Shown: positions 21,193 to 32,887, numbered from the stretch's first letter. The stretch is DNA of 64,000 nucleotides from Dioszegia crocea (GCA_001600615.1 BCKK01000006.1:1443966-1507965), one strand, 5' to 3'. Program-made: numbers and translations. Notes: generated by a model not told the origin, from the sequence alone.

Positions 21193-21937
21193 ATGGGGTA
21201 ATACACCGACGAGAAGGGGGAAATCTACAATATCGACCCGGAGTGGACGACCGGAGAGATTGTTATTCTGAGTGATGACAAGGCGGCGTGGAGAGTGAAG
21301 CGCAGCGTCCTCCAAGAAGCCAGGTGAGCCCATTTCCGCCGAAGGATCTGTAGATCCGCATGCTGATCTGATCAGCCCCGTGTTCAGAGATCTCTTCGCC
21401 TCTGCCTCATCAAACACAAACGAGGTCAATCTCCCCGATGCCACCCGAGAAATCCTTGACATCTTCGTCCGCACGTTATGCCAAAGAGATCCATCGCAGG
21501 GCTTGACGACATCACAGACAAGCTCAGCTATCGATATTCTGCTTAAATACGAATGTAATGATGCAGCCAGGCGCATCCTCTTCCCGAACGTCCGCAACCT
21601 CGAAGCCGAAACCATTTTTACTGCTTTCACCCTCGCTTCCCGACTCGATGACATTATGAGCGCATGCAGAATCCTTACTCAGGGCTTCGTGTGGTACACA
21701 GCCGACCCAATGCCGAAGGAACCATCACTATGTCCCAACAGCGGCATGAGACCTTGGGACACTAGTGATGCTGCCTCCCTCAATCCAGCATGGGTCTGGG
21801 CCCTCACTCTGGCGTGTGTAGCTGTCACTGCTAAGAACGCCACATACGAACGGTCCGAACCAGAATATCTCGAGCCCACAGGCTTTCTGTATTGGCGCAA
21901 TATCATAGGCAACTTCATGGCGACTTTAGCAAAATGA
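21193..21937 (+). pseudogene. BTB/POZ domain gene 1, stop codon at codon 3
   Basis: A paralogue of the BTB genes at 57164 and 58549. From 21193 the frame reads Met-Gly-stop-Tyr-Thr-Asp-Glu-Lys-Gly, where the paralogues read Met-Ser-His/Ser-Tyr-Thr-Asp. TAA lies at 21199-21201. After it the frame is intact: GEIVILSDDKAAWRVKRSVL, a 52-nt intron (GTGAGC...GATCAG, about 21324-21375), then SPVFRDLFASAS and a C-terminal BACK-like half with DILLKYECNDAARRILFPN, ASRLDDIMSACRIL and NPAWVWALTLACVAV, ending TGA 21935-21937. No other in-frame ATG precedes the BTB fold; the upstream ATG at 21148 shares the same frame and meets the same stop. It is either a recent pseudogene, an assembly error, or a gene that needs readthrough. 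BTB proteins usually act as substrate adaptors or dimerisation platforms. Confidence 0.7.
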
Positions 21938-22164
21938 AGGGCTTGCCCAAGCGGGAGGTAAATCACATTTCACATTCATTCGTAAATCCGGCTGATGCCA
22001 TACAGCCATCAGGTGGAAAGTGCAGCGACGGCGTTGGGTTGTCAAACATGGTACGTGACATGAGAGTTGGATCTTCTGACTTGTAGCCGTGTTGCTTAAG
22101 GATGGCACAACATCCACAATGTTCAGCGTCAGGGTCCAGTACAAAACTATGCTCGTCCGATGTA

Positions 22165-23671
22165 TCATCCGTCCGCCCTCGATGGAGCTACAGGGCTCAT
22201 ATTCTCACAATCGTCTCGCCGCTGCGGAATGCGTCGGGCGAGATCGCTCGGCACTGATGTACTGACATCTGTATCCTCCATCTGCAAATACTGATGAGCG
22301 TTGAGCGGATGAAGCAGTGAGCACATTACTCACTATCACTGACCATAATCCCGCGCCAATAATAGCTACCATAGCGAGAATCTTGGTCACGCTTGGAACA
22401 TCCCTCAATGCCATGATCTGCCAAAGAAGCGCAAAGGGAATCTACTCTTCAGCTGATGTCAATCTGCTCAATGGAATAAGGACGGACCTGCATGTATCCT
22501 ACCATCGAGACTCCAGCAGCGGTCGCGCGTCGGAGTGCCAACAGGACAAGGCCGTGCGATATAGCTGACGTGAACTGGAGATCAGCCCACGACGACCGAT
22601 GCTGAGCGCGAAGGACGAACGGATATCAAACCCAGCTTGAGCCAAACCCGTACACTCGACAATCCTACCAGCGCTTCCCGCTTAAAGCACAGGTATAGAC
22701 CCGTCAGTATCGACGAGAATACACCAGCACCCAACACAGGAGCCATCAATGTGAGCTGATTCCCCATGTTGGTGATTTTTCGCATGAGGATGACTGCCAT
22801 TGCTTCAGCTTGCCGCACTGATGTAACCCCAAATAGGTCGGACTCACCACCGAGTGCCTGGAAGAGGACGCTGAAGATGACCAAGGTGTAGCCAATGTAC
22901 TGCAGATTACCATCCGAAGTCGGATCTCCTGAAGATGGGTCTCGGCCAAAGACGAATGCTGGTCGAGTTATGTAAGTCACCGCTGTGGACGAGATGACTG
23001 AGGTTGTGTCAATCTCATATGGATGGGTGAGACAGTGAGATAGCAGACTTACTGGCTGCTACTGTCATCCTCATTGTGAATTTCTCCCCCAACAAGACCC
23101 AAGCGAAGAATGCGACCGGAAACCATACCGTCTCAAAAATCGCTGTGACATCCGAAATGTCCGCGTACTGGAGGGAGACGTAGCCCCCTGGTAGGCTGAT
23201 GGCCACGACGATAGAAGAAAGAACAAGCAATCGTGCTCGAGAGGGATTGTGGTCCCCGAGATTGTCGGGCGTAGGTACACGGTCAACTCCCTCACCAAGT
23301 AATGGCGATGTTTGGGAATCGCCTCTTTGCTGGGGCAAATTTTCGTGGTCCTATGTCTCGATATCGCTTGTTGATGAGGTAGCGCAGGGGAATATGTTGA
23401 AGTGAGTGAATACCTGGGGCTGGAAGCACGCTGCAAGGACTGTGAGAACCAGAGCCAGGATTGTCTCCTGGTCAGCGATGCGCTTCTGAGCCTGTGCATG
23501 TGAAAGACCACGTACCATCTTGATGAACAACGTCTGCTCGCCGGAGACGCCGTCTTCTCGTATCAGATTTTGGGCGATAGCACCATTCACAACACTCAGA
23601 AATGCCCATCCAACAGCAAAGAAGTACCCGCCGTACACTCCGCTGAAGAAGGTTGCGATGGCGACCGGCAT
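22165..23671 (-). CDS. EamA/DMT-type membrane transporter A
   Basis: Multi-pass membrane protein of the drug/metabolite transporter superfamily; the substrate is unknown. ATG is at 23669-23671. Exons join as: GVYGGYFFAVGWAFLSVVNGAIAQNLIREDG, ETILALVLTVLAACFQPQ, then a cytosolic loop with DHENLPQQRGDSQTSPLLGEG. After that come RARLLVLSSIVVAISLPGGYVSLQYADISDVTAIFETVWFP, VAFFAWVLLGEKFTMRMTVAA, ISSTAVTYITRPAFVFG, LVIFSVLFQALG, AVILMRKI and later helices, up to GVSMVGYMQIPFALLWQIMA and AMVAIIGAGLWSVI. The two repeated halves with a GEKFT signature fit EamA. The last exon is uncertain: splicing to the ATGGAGG exon gives a hydrophilic tail ending at 22165, reading through gives a stop at 22205. It is a tandem paralogue of the gene at 24007. 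Confidence 0.72.
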
Positions 23672-24006
23672 CTGAGAATGGGTGAGATGTCTGACGAGGT
23701 CCTTGATGGCGATTGAGTAGTAGAGTGATGAGAGATAGACAAGATGTCAAGACAACGTAAGAGGACAATGAGCAAAGCAAGTTTGAGTCGAGCGTCCCGA
23801 GAGGCAAGGATCCCTTTGTGAGTTAGACGGAACCCCTGAAGAGGGTGGAAAGAAAGGACGGCCGTTACAAACGACTGGACACGCAGTTGAGCTGTTTCAC
23901 TTAAGCTTAATCAGCAGAGCGACCAGCAGGATCCCATTCAGTATGGTGTATGTATTAGTGGTGAGTTCTCGCATGGACGATGTGCATGTTGAGCTGAGCT
24001 CCGCGG
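23672..24006. other. Spacer between the two tandem DMT genes
   Basis: 335 bp. It holds the 5' region of transporter A and the 3' end of transporter B; depending on splice choice, the B frame may extend to 23897. No other element was seen. Confidence 0.35.
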
Positions 24007-25554
24007 TCAGACTCGGCCATCTCCATCCTCTAGTGGCGCCACTTCGCAATCCGCGGGTTTCTCTGATAGCTGACTGGTCAGTGATCTGCGCAATCGTATG
24101 ACAGGCACTATTGAGCACTTACAATCACCCAGATCCCAGCTCCGATAATTGCCATCATGGCGCATACCTTCAGACCGCTCGGCATTGTGCCAAGGAACGT
24201 TATCTGATACAGGAGCGCGAAAGGAATCTGAGAATTTCAGCTCAAGTCGCTGCAGATTAGACCCAGGTTACCCATCTAGAGGATTGGACTCACTTGTACA
24301 TAGCATATCATGGCTACTCGTGCGGCTGTAGCACGTTGTATAGCCATTACAAAGCATCCATGTGTGAAGAGAGAGATTATCTAAAAGGGTCAATTCCGAC
24401 CTGTGGGCTATTCTTGTCCGCTACTCACAGCGTGTATGAACGCTTTGATCCACACAATCGGACGTGCTAACCCCACCATTTGTCCCTTCTTTAGTACGAT
24501 GTATCTGATAATCAGCTTCCTTGTTTACAAGACACTTAGGCGAACGACTTACATGACACTCAGAAGAGATGTAGCGGCTGAACCGGCAAAGAGAGGTGTC
24601 ATAACATGTAGACCCTTGCTGATCTTCCGCATGATAACAACTGTTGGAGTCAGCCCGGCACGCACTGAGTTCACTACATGTCGACGAGGTGACGTACCAT
24701 CTAGGGCCTGCAAGAAGACAGTAAAAGCAGCCAGGACGTATCCGACGTGTCGATGATCGCCGGAATGGTCGGGCGATGTATGGAATAGGCGGGCAGGCTG
24801 AGCAATGCATACGACCGCGCCGGTTGACATACCTGGGGGTCAGATCGTCTCCATGGGCCGTTAAGGAGCCAAAAGGCAAACGCAAGACTTACAAGCTGCA
24901 AAAGCCATCTTCCCGGTGAATCTCTCACCTAGCATCAGCCACCCCATGATGGCGACAGGAAAGAAGACAGTATTGTAGATAGCGATGAGCTCAGATAAGT
25001 CCACCAGCGCCATCGCCTCGTACGCGCTTATGATACTGACACCCAGTATGATGGACCAAAGAGCGAGCAGTCTTGCGCGAGGTGCATCCCTGTTGTCCTT
25101 CTCGTCTATTGATGTGTAGCCAAGATGCAGGTCTGTAGATAGAAGAGGGGTGGTGTCGGAGCCGATGTATCCGGCTTCGAGTTCCAGAGGACGAGAAGCG
25201 TCGTCAGGTCGCTCGGCACCGATCTCATTTTGGAGTGTTTGAGTGCGGATATCGAGTTGGCTGAAGACTCCTGGCTCGATATAGGCCGCAAGTGCCGCGA
25301 TTACAATAGTCGCTATTGTCTATCCGTAATCAGCATATGGACCGACGCATGGGACAGCGAATTAGAAATCAAAAATTCACCATTCGCATAAGTGTCACCT
25401 GTACAGGCGAAAGACCATCTTCCCGGATGAGATTCTGGGCGGTCGCACCAGCCCCGACGCTAAGGAAAGATGAGACTACAGCCATCAGGTATCCACCGTA
25501 GGCGCCGTTGACGATTGGAAAGGGCATCAGATTTAGCACAATGGGTACAGGCAT
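24007..25554 (-). CDS. EamA/DMT-type membrane transporter B
   Basis: Tandem paralogue of transporter A; matching blocks occur in the same order. ATG is at 25552-25554 (MPVPIVLNLMPFPIVNGAYGG), with an open frame but no ATG further upstream. Shared features: AQNLIREDGLS, the loop with DTTPLLSTDLHLGY, RARLLALWSIILGVSIISAYEAMALVDLSELIAIYNTVFFPVAI, LGERFTGKMAFAA, VVIMRKI, KKGQMVGLARPIVWIKAF, AARVAMICYVQIPFALLYQI and AMMAIIGAGIWVI. Each intron is 40-70 nt. The C-terminus is uncertain: one acceptor gives the tail LSEKPADCEVAPLEDGDGRV ending at 24007, another runs to 23897, and reading through stops at 24107. Similarity between A and B suggests tandem duplication. The transported metabolite cannot be read. 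Confidence 0.72.
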
Positions 25555-25742
25555 CAGCCGCCAGCGTCGATGGTTAACGAGGTTTGCGAAGGTGTGGTAA
25601 GTAAAGCAGACGAGGGCGAGTATAGCAAGCCAGGTAGTTAAGTAGTAAGCGTTGTAGTGGGTTCCTTTGTGTATCAGCAGTGACCTTACAGCCAAGCTTT
25701 AGCTGGAACAAAGGGACCCAGAGGGTTTTCCGGCCCAACTGC

Positions 25743-27509
25743 TCATCTCCAGTTATCCTTCTCGTCCCTCTTACTCCATCGTTCGCCCGTTCCTTGATTG
25801 CCGAGGAGAGCTTTCCACCGACTGGCTTCGTGTAGAAATAATCGTCGCTCGTCCAGGGAGAAAGACATGGCTTGGCGTTGGAGTATGGCAGATGCAGGTA
25901 AAGCCTGTTCAGATCAGCCGACATTCACAGTCACAGATGTAGCCGGCAAATCATGACTAACCAGGATCTCCTTCTCAAGCGCCTCGGGTGATAGCTCCGG
26001 TCGATACATCGCCTTCAGCCGATCCTCCATCAACTGCACCAACCGCTCCAGGATAGGGACCAACACCCCTTCCCCACAATCCATCTGACCGCTTCCACTC
26101 GAGGTCTCAGCTGCGGCAGCTGCAAGCCGCAAAGCCTTCTCATCCTTGAGTATAGCTTTCTCCCTCGATTCGAGCGAATAATGGTGGATGTCGTGATCGG
26201 CCGACGCCTGGATATGGAGGGCGACTAAGATATTGATCGATAGTGTCCCATCTCCATCCATATCGAAAACATGTGCGGATCCGGCCGGCTTGAACAGGTG
26301 TTCGCCCTGAACATTCTCCGCCAGGCCCGAGCCATACAAGGCATCCTCCACCCTTCCGTATCCTGTCACACGGGACCAATCAAAGCTATTGCGCTCATCC
26401 ATGAGCTCGCTGGGATACCATGATACCCTCGATCGAGTAGGTTCAGGTGGCGCAAACCCATACCCCACCAACGCCTTCCCAGAACTCAGATCCTCCTCAT
26501 AGCAGCTGAACACCTCGACTCCGGCCGCTATCGCCCGCTCGGCGCGCATGTCAACCTGCTCATCCTCCCCACTCGCCTTCATCTTTGCCAGATACTCCGA
26601 CTTGAGTTTACGCAGCCTCGCTGGTTTCTCACTCTCGTCTCCTTCATCATGACTACACCGCTGCAGTGATCCGCAAGTGGGACAGACGGCCTCATCGCAT
26701 AGCAGAGACGTTTGAGCCGATTCGGAAGAGTGATTGAACATGTCGCAGTAGGGTGGTATGCCGATTTGATGGTAAGCGTCCAGCATGAAGCCGCGGGAAG
26801 AGACGAGGGAGAAGGCGTATAGGAAGTCGGAGTAGGTAGGGGTTGTGGGATAGGATTTGGTAGATGGGAGTTGTAGAGCCGAGAAGAAAGCTTGCAGACC
26901 TTCCTAAATCTATCAGTATGGCTCCTACATCGGGTATTAGCGACTGACCTTGGTGATCCCATCACGAAGGTGCTGCCACTTCAGCTCCCTTGCCGCATCG
27001 GTACCCTGCAGCCATTCCAGTCCAGCCTTGCCATCCTCACCTCCGATATCCTCTTCATCCCATAAGATCGGCACAGGAACAGTTTCCCTCGGGAGGACCT
27101 GTAGCCATCCGAACCAGCTAGATTCCTCGCCCAGTCGAAGCTCGTGTAAGAGGCACGCCGTCAAGCGGTAGATGACATCTGCGGATTTTTCGGGCTCTTT
27201 AGATAGGGACGGAGAGGAAGATAAGTCGAGCGAGGCGGTCTGATGTGAGAATATGGTAGATTTTGGTACTGCACAGATCACCTGGGAAAGTCAGTTCAAT
27301 TAGTATGAGGAGAACACCTGGTTTCAGCTGGAAGAGGGACTGACATTGCCCATGGGGATGGAAGCGGTGGATACTACCCGGAAGCCGGATGAATGAGGCG
27401 ACATGGGCATCATCGACACTGCGGGGTGCCGCTTGATATGGCGGGCGTCGAGCCATTGAGTGAAGATTTCGAGCGAGGGAGCCGCATTGTACTGTATGGA
27501 GTGCGGCAT
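25743..27509 (-). CDS. SET-domain protein lysine methyltransferase (SETD6/RKM type)
   Basis: Likely methylates a lysine on a ribosomal or other non-histone protein using S-adenosylmethionine. I chose ATG 27507-27509 (MPHSIQYNAAPSLEIFTQWLDARH); the frame is open upstream but begins only with TTG. Order of blocks: SSGFRVVSTASIPMGNVICAVPKS (start of the SET fold, split by an intron with GTCAGT donor), a helical insert (VIYRLTACLLHELRLG, SSWFGWLQVLP) and FLYAFSLVSSRGF. Then come the catalytic-pocket IPPYCDMFNHSSESAQ (the NHS motif) and a Cys-rich CPTCGSLQRCSHD. The SET closing block is GVEVFSCYEEDLSSGKALVGYGF. The C-terminal substrate-binding-like half has EKAILKDEKALRLAA. The last exon starts ALPASAILQRQ and stops at 25743. 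It is divergent from the arrestin-like gene, 138 bp apart. Confidence 0.82.
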
Positions 27510-27647
27510 GATCTCGATATGGGGCTGCAAGAACCCTTCTGGAGAGATGAAAGAGGGTGAGTAGATGGATAGATGAAGGGGTTTGGCAGCCAAAAATCCA
27601 TGATCTCATCTCAACATCGCCCACATACCTCATCTACAATCATCATC

Positions 27648-28948
27648 ATGCAAGACCTCAAGAAGTCTCATTCTGACTCCCCTCCTCCGCCTGCATACGC
27701 GCCAGCGGCTCCTCTGACTGTTTCTCATTCGGATTTCACCTTATCTATCCCGCCGGGCCCATACTACCCTGGCGACTCCCTTCGGCTCACCCTCTCCGCT
27801 CCACCTTCAGCGCTATCGCATGTTGTTGGTGAGATCCAGTGTGTCCTAGAGGGTACTAGCTCTGTAGAGCTCATGGGGAAGAAGCGATACCAAGTAAGTT
27901 CAAGCTTCACCGGACCATCGTCGGCGGTGGTAAGCCCAGACCTATGGTTGCCACTCGCTAATCGTTCAGGGCGCAATGATGGTCAATGCCAGCCTTGGAT
28001 CAGGCGGTGCAGCAATGATCACCTCCCGAGAACAACACACCTTTGCTAAGGTATCCAGCACTATTACCCTCAGAGTGAACAAGGAGGGCGGAGGGATCGA
28101 GCACATCGTCCAGATCCCGACGGAGCGGACGTGCGAGTGTCCTGGGTCGAGGACTGAGGGACTGCTGCCTTCCTTCAAAGCAGAAGGAGACGAGGCGGAT
28201 GAGAGCTCTTCAGAGTGGAAGTTGGAAGTGGTCATCAAGCGGAAGGGATTTCTGAAGCGGGATGTCAAGTAAGCCTCTCTATGGTCTGCCTCTAATGGCG
28301 AGCTGACTGGACACAGACTTGCCTTGGTCATTCCTGTATCTCTTCCTCCTCTACCATCACCACCTTACCCCCTCTCCGCAACTTCCTCCGCACCGTTCAA
28401 CTACACCACCTCATCCGGTCCCACACCAACCCTCACCGCCCAATTATCCCTATCGCCATCAACCACCAACGCCCACACCCTGTCATTCCACCTCAACCTA
28501 TCATCTGATCCCCCCTCACTTCTACCCTCATACGCCTCCATAGACCGCTCAGAGGACTTTGGAATCTCCTTCTCCCTATCTAGGCGCGCATGGACAATGG
28601 GCATCCAACAGGCCAATTTTGGAGATGCAGGGGGATTCAATTGGGCGCCTAGGCGTGTTGGGGCAGTATCATTACCAGCTTCAGGAGGTAAGAAGAAACC
28701 AGGCTGGATTAGGAGTGTTCCGATTGATGAGGCAAAGGGGGAGGGTATGGAATTTGAGGGAGAATTTGAGATTCCAGAGGGGGCTTTGTCTGTCAAGGGG
28801 TGTGGTGTGGCTGTTGAGGTGAGTCATTACGTTGTTCGAGCGGGCTTGAGGCTGACGGTAATAGTGGTCTGCACATGCCAATGTGTCGTGGAAGAGGATT
28901 GCGGGGACGCTGGGTGTGGAGATTCCGCTGGTCTTGCCGATGACCTAA
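27648..28948 (+). CDS. Arrestin-like domain protein
   Basis: Predicted cytosolic beta-sandwich protein. In fungi such proteins act as adaptors that link ubiquitin ligases to membrane cargo, but that role is an inference here. ATG is at 27648. A Pro-rich start (SPPPPAYAPAAP) is followed by arrestin-N-like strands: SDFTLSIPPGPYYPGDSLRLTL, HVVGEIQCVLEGTSSVELMGKKRYQ, FAKVSSTITLRVNKEG. The second half reads KRKGFLKRDVKLALVIPVSLPPLPSPP, ISFSLSRRAWTMGI and FEGEFEIPEGALSVKGCGVAVEW. Four short introns, the last with a GTGAGT donor before WSAHANVSWKR. The stop TAA is at 28946-28948 after VLPMT. No PPxY motif is obvious in the joined frame. It shares its promoter region with the SET gene. Confidence 0.65.
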
Positions 28949-29183
28949 GGTAGGCGGGGGTAGGACGTGGAATCGGGTTATCGAGGTCTACCATAGCCGG
29001 TAGGTCACAGCTCTCGCTGAACCCCCTTGGCTTATCGCACATCTTGCAGGAGCTGATGCATCAGGACGCAAATCGATATCACATCTGGCTATATACAGAT
29101 TGTCTATCTGATCGCCTTCCTCATCCGATCGATCCTTATCTCCCGATCCCGCTTCTCCATCCGCACAACCCATCCCTACACCC

Positions 29184-29746
29184 TCAATACTTCTTGCTCT
29201 TCTTCCACCCCACCACCGCCGTCACGCCAAACAACACCGCATCGATTGCAGCCAGAACCACCGCGCCCGTCATCTTCTTACACGCCCGTCGATTGTCAAA
29301 GACACCAATCATCGCCGGTCCTTCACAGCTGCCGAGTTCTTTGCCTTGGAATACCGCGGAGAGGACGAAGGCGGAAGCGAGGACGAAGGTGGTGATGACG
29401 TCTGTGATTGTGGAAAGGGTGGAAGAGGAGTATGATGTATGGGTAGAAAGGGGAAGCGCGAATAGCGCTAGGATGGCCTGCGTGCATTAGTGGCCTAAGT
29501 ACAGGTCGGATGGACAGGAAATAGGACTAGACTTACTGCAGCAATGACAAGCATCTCATCTGCGGATCCCTTGCCGCTCACTAAAGATCTGTCGAGGGCG
29601 CAAGCGGCAATGACGAGTGCAGTGATCGAGATGACGTACTGGGCCGATCGGAGGGTTATGATTGCAGGGCTAATGCTGGCTGCTTGAATATCGCTGGGGT
29701 GACACAACTTCTCGATGTCTGCGTGGGATGAAGAGTGGATGGACAT
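29184..29746 (-). CDS. Four-helix membrane protein, MARVEL-like
   Basis: Small tetraspan protein with no catalytic motif. ATG is at 29744-29746 (MSIHSSSHADIEKLCHPSD). TM1 is YVISITALVIAACALD and TM2 ends at EMLVIAA, where a 59-nt intron follows. The next exon continues AILALFALPL, then TITDVITTFVLASAFVLSAVF (TM3), a Cys-containing loop GSCEGPAMIGVFDNRRACKKM, AAIDAVLFGVTAVVGW (TM4) and a short basic tail KKSKKY ending at 29184. The layout, with a luminal loop holding two Cys between TM3 and TM4 and a lysine-rich C-terminal tail, resembles fungal MARVEL proteins of membrane microdomains. KKSKKY could act as an ER retrieval-type signal. Assignment rests on topology only. Confidence 0.6.
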
Positions 29747-30226
29747 CGTAGCTGATGTGGAATATGGATCTTGCGAGTTGGAAAAGTGGAAAAGTGTCAG
29801 GGGATGGAGGGAATCTGACGGGATGAATCCTGCTTCTATATGCCCATTCACGTTCGTGTTTGATACCGAACCGTTCACTCTGAACCAATCAGACTAATCG
29901 CGCATAGCTCAGAGACACATTCAAGATTTCGGCTCAGCATGCGAGAAGCGACAAGAAGCGGAAGGACAAGGCGTCCGTTTCAGATAAGGACGTGGCGGAT
30001 TGAGGCATTTTGATGGGTCCTTTCGTGCCTGAAATTGAGTTATGCCTGAGTTCTAGACCTCCAAGTTTAACTTCTGTTCTTTACATGCTTCAGCTTCATA
30101 AGTATTAGGAGAGTCCACATTTCGGAACTGAAGGAGAAGAAGCCGGGGGTCCGGCATGCTGAGGCCTCAATCTGGAATATTGTACATACGGGAAAGACTT
30201 CAAACCGACTTCTCATGACCCTCGCT
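29747..30226. other. Intergenic stretch with a short lysine-rich open tail
   Basis: 480 bp between tandem minus-strand genes. On the plus strand 29919-30003 is open, with lysine- and aspartate-rich sequence (KKRKDKASVSDKDVAD then TGA), preceded by an AG. It looks like a terminal exon but has no partner exon. I call no gene. Confidence 0.35.
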
Positions 30227-31079
30227 CTACTTCGCCTTCTCCCTCTCCTGCTGCTTCTTGAACTCGAGACCAGCTCCTTGTCGCTGGACACCCATTGCGT
30301 ACTCGTACACTAGCTTCCCGCCGAGGTATGCGGCTGAGAACTCAGCTCAATCCTGCCAGCTGGGTCATCAAACTCACAGTATAGCAAAGCGGGAAGAGCG
30401 ACCGCATTGGCGTACAGGACCCACTTGGGCAATGCCTGAGTAGGGTAGTAAGAACCTCGGTACCTAATCGCGTTAGTCTCGCTAGTACTATTGAACGAGC
30501 TGCAAACTCACCAGTTGTACCCGGCAAGAGCAACAACCATGTCATTCATGCTCGCATGCGTCAACGTGGTCTTGACCTTGATTCCGCCCGTGTCGGACAT
30601 GTTCCAAGCCGAGCTGGCCACTGCGCCCCAAGACCCCTTAACTTTGCGCTCTTTACGGATAAGCTCGTACGCCTCGCCCAGACCCGTAACGATCGCAGGG
30701 ACGGCAGTGAGGACGCCGGCGGCGGCAGAGTAGTAAGAGAGAGTAGGGACAGCAGCGACTGAGAGTATCTTGGGAGAGGGGTACATTGAGGTTGGGAGGA
30801 GGGAAAGTGTGGATAAGCCGAATGCAGCGGTTAAGAACTGGAATGGTCAGCTATGGACGCGTGAAATTGGGCAGGAGGACTTACGGCGATGGGGAAATGA
30901 ACAGTAGAAGGGTGGATCGGGTGTCCCATTGCAATATCGCTATCGGGTACTTGACCCTGCAGGACAGTAGCAGACTTGTGAACGACATCTTCCGCTTTAC
31001 GAATGATTGGAGAGCTGTTCGCTTTGTCTTCTGCGGCGTTGACGGTGTCGTTCGCGCGGTTCTTGAGATCTTTAGACAT
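30227..31079 (-). CDS. DUF2231-type membrane protein
   Basis: Predicted multi-pass membrane protein of unknown function. ATG is at 31077-31079. The start is a helical, charged segment (MSKDLKNRANDTVNAAEDKAN) reminiscent of stress-type amphipathic helices. The DUF2231 block follows: GHPIHPSTVHFPIAF. Three or more hydrophobic helices come next (TAAFGLSTLSLL; YYSAAAGVLTAVPAIVTGLGEAYELI; WVLYANAVALPALLYSAYLGGKLVYEY). The short C-terminal coiled tail FKKQQEREKAK ends with TAG at 30227. The HP-H-P-P metal- or heme-like HPIHPSTVHF signature is what defines the family. Exons are separated by two 50-60 nt introns. Found across fungi; the role is not established. Confidence 0.8.
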
Positions 31080-31801
31080 TGTTCTTGGTGGTTATTGGTG
31101 AGAGATGATAGACGATGTCGATGTACGTGTACGATGTACGAGTAGCCTATCAGAAAGCAGTCGATTGAGGTTCCCACGATTCAATCAGCAGTTCAAACTT
31201 CCAGGCACGAATCATGACGCGTGATGACGTTATTGTGACACATTCCTCAGGATTCCAGCAAACCCAATCGGGTGGCGGTGTGGCAGTTTGGCGCGGTGAG
31301 AGTGGCAAGAGAGTGGATGTGTCTTCTGCATCATGCAGGTCAGAATAGCTTACTACCCCTCCGCAAGATTGGATGGCAAGGGATACTGGGGACTCCTAAT
31401 TTGATTCGTTTGGCTACTCGGCCGTGTTTCAACTTTCGGTCGATGCCCCTGTAGAACCCCTCCTTTGCTGATCTGCCCTGAAGATGCGGCGAAAGCGCCG
31501 TGATGTGTCCAAAGTCAAGGCGATCGTCTGACACTCAGGGGTACACGGAGTGGAGCTGAAAGGATCTGGGTCCGGGAAGCGTGACCTAGCGATAAGGACT
31601 CCCTTGCATCGGTGGCGTCGACATCGGCATACGAGGAGAGCACATTGCCCCGGCACGCCCTCTCTCTGTGCACCTTGGACATTCGACACATCTTTCGCCA
31701 CCAACTGATATACTACCTACGGTATACTTACTCCCAGACTACCAGTGGCACATTATCACCACACACTCCACACTTCATTGCCCTTCAATCGCGCATCACC
31801 A
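31080..31801. other. Intergenic region between divergent genes
   Basis: 722 bp, the longest gap in the window. It holds a tgatgacgttattg CRE-like site near 31221-31234. No ORF with coding character, tRNA or repeat was seen. Confidence 0.4.
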
Positions 31802-32488
31802 ATGCCCGACCTTCCAGACCCCCTTCATCCAGGGTCGGAGACACTCGCCCCTGACGAGACACCCGACCCTGCTCAGCTCTCAACATCGAGCGCTTCCTCC
31901 AAGCGGTCCGTACTCTTCCTCAGTCGGTACACTGCAGCCGGGAAATTCGGATACGGCTCACGACCTTTCCCCCTGCATGCGCCAGATGCCACAAGGGAAG
32001 AAGTCTTTACGGAAAATGCAGTCCAGGCCCACGAGGGACTGTATGAAACTTTCGTTGACGCCCACAATCCGAGATGCTCAGAGTGGACTCGCCTGAACTT
32101 CACGTCCGAGCAGGTCGCGAAGGAGGTCTCGCAGTCGTTGAAGGTGAGCCGGGAGACAGGGAATGCCGGGAGGGACTCGCGCTTGGAAGGTTGGAGTGTC
32201 CAGGTGGAGCCGGTGAAGCACGCGAGCATGCTTGCTGACACTGGGTCTGTGGAGAGTCTAGCAGCTTTTCTGTTTGCGGGACAGCAGAAAGGTCCCTATT
32301 ACTGGGTGAAGGACAAGAATGACGGTTGGGAGCCGATGACACGGGCGCAGTACGCAGAGAGTCTGGCTTTACCGGCGCAGGACGAGATGGCAGCGGCTCC
32401 GGATGGATCGCATCGGAGTGGGGGTCGGCGAAATCGTGAGAGAGGTGGCCGATCAGGGAGATCTTTCAGGGGTCGTGCCTCCCGTTGA
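31802..32488 (+). CDS. Unrecognised intronless protein with RGG-type tail
   Basis: Single-exon frame of 228 codons from ATG 31802 to TGA 32486-32488. I do not recognise it. The N-terminus is Pro/Asp/Ser-rich; a central globular-looking part carries SVLFLSRYTAAGKFGYGS, ENAVQAHEGLYETFVDAHN, CSEWTRLNFTSEQVAKEV and FAGQQKGPYYWVKDKNDGWEPMTR. The C-terminus is a cluster of Arg/Gly repeats (SGGRRNRERGGRSGRSFRGRASR), typical of RNA-binding or arginine-methylated proteins. No signal peptide or membrane helix. Codon use looks like its neighbours. An RNA-associated role is a guess from the tail alone. Confidence 0.6.
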   Translation: MPDLPDPLHPGSETLAPDETPDPAQLSTSSASSKRSVLFLSRYTAAGKFGYGSRPFPLHAPDATREEVFTENAVQAHEGLYETFVDAHNPRCSEWTRLNFTSEQVAKEVSQSLKVSRETGNAGRDSRLEGWSVQVEPVKHASMLADTGSVESLAAFLFAGQQKGPYYWVKDKNDGWEPMTRAQYAESLALPAQDEMAAAPDGSHRSGGRRNRERGGRSGRSFRGRASR

Positions 32489-32887
32489 TAGAAGCTCATG
32501 ACTCGACCGAAGACTTACGAGGGAGGGGTCGATTTCGTAGGTATGGTTACGGGATGATAATCAGACTGAGAGTTTTGGACCCAAGATGGCGAACACTGAC
32601 AGAAAGCGCAACGTAACGACAGCCTGTTGACTCCTACGAATAGCTTCGAAACTCTGCTAACGCCCCCTATACCTGTCATGCTGAAGCAATTGCATCCCGT
32701 GATTATCCGTGACACCCTTGAACATCCTTTCAGTCGCCACTCCCACGACCGTCCAGGGGCCCGGAGATCTCAAACCCTACGTCTGTACCCCTGGATGATC
32801 CAAATCTCAATCAACCTGGTCGATTACATTCCCAGTCTGTACCTCAAGCTCAACCGGAAAATGATATACCCTCGAGACTCAAAGTAC
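32489..32887. other. Intergenic stretch upstream of a small secreted protein
   Basis: 399 bp. The frame is open from 32627 into the following gene, but its sequence lacks coding character before the signal peptide; I treat it as 5' UTR and promoter. Confidence 0.35.
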
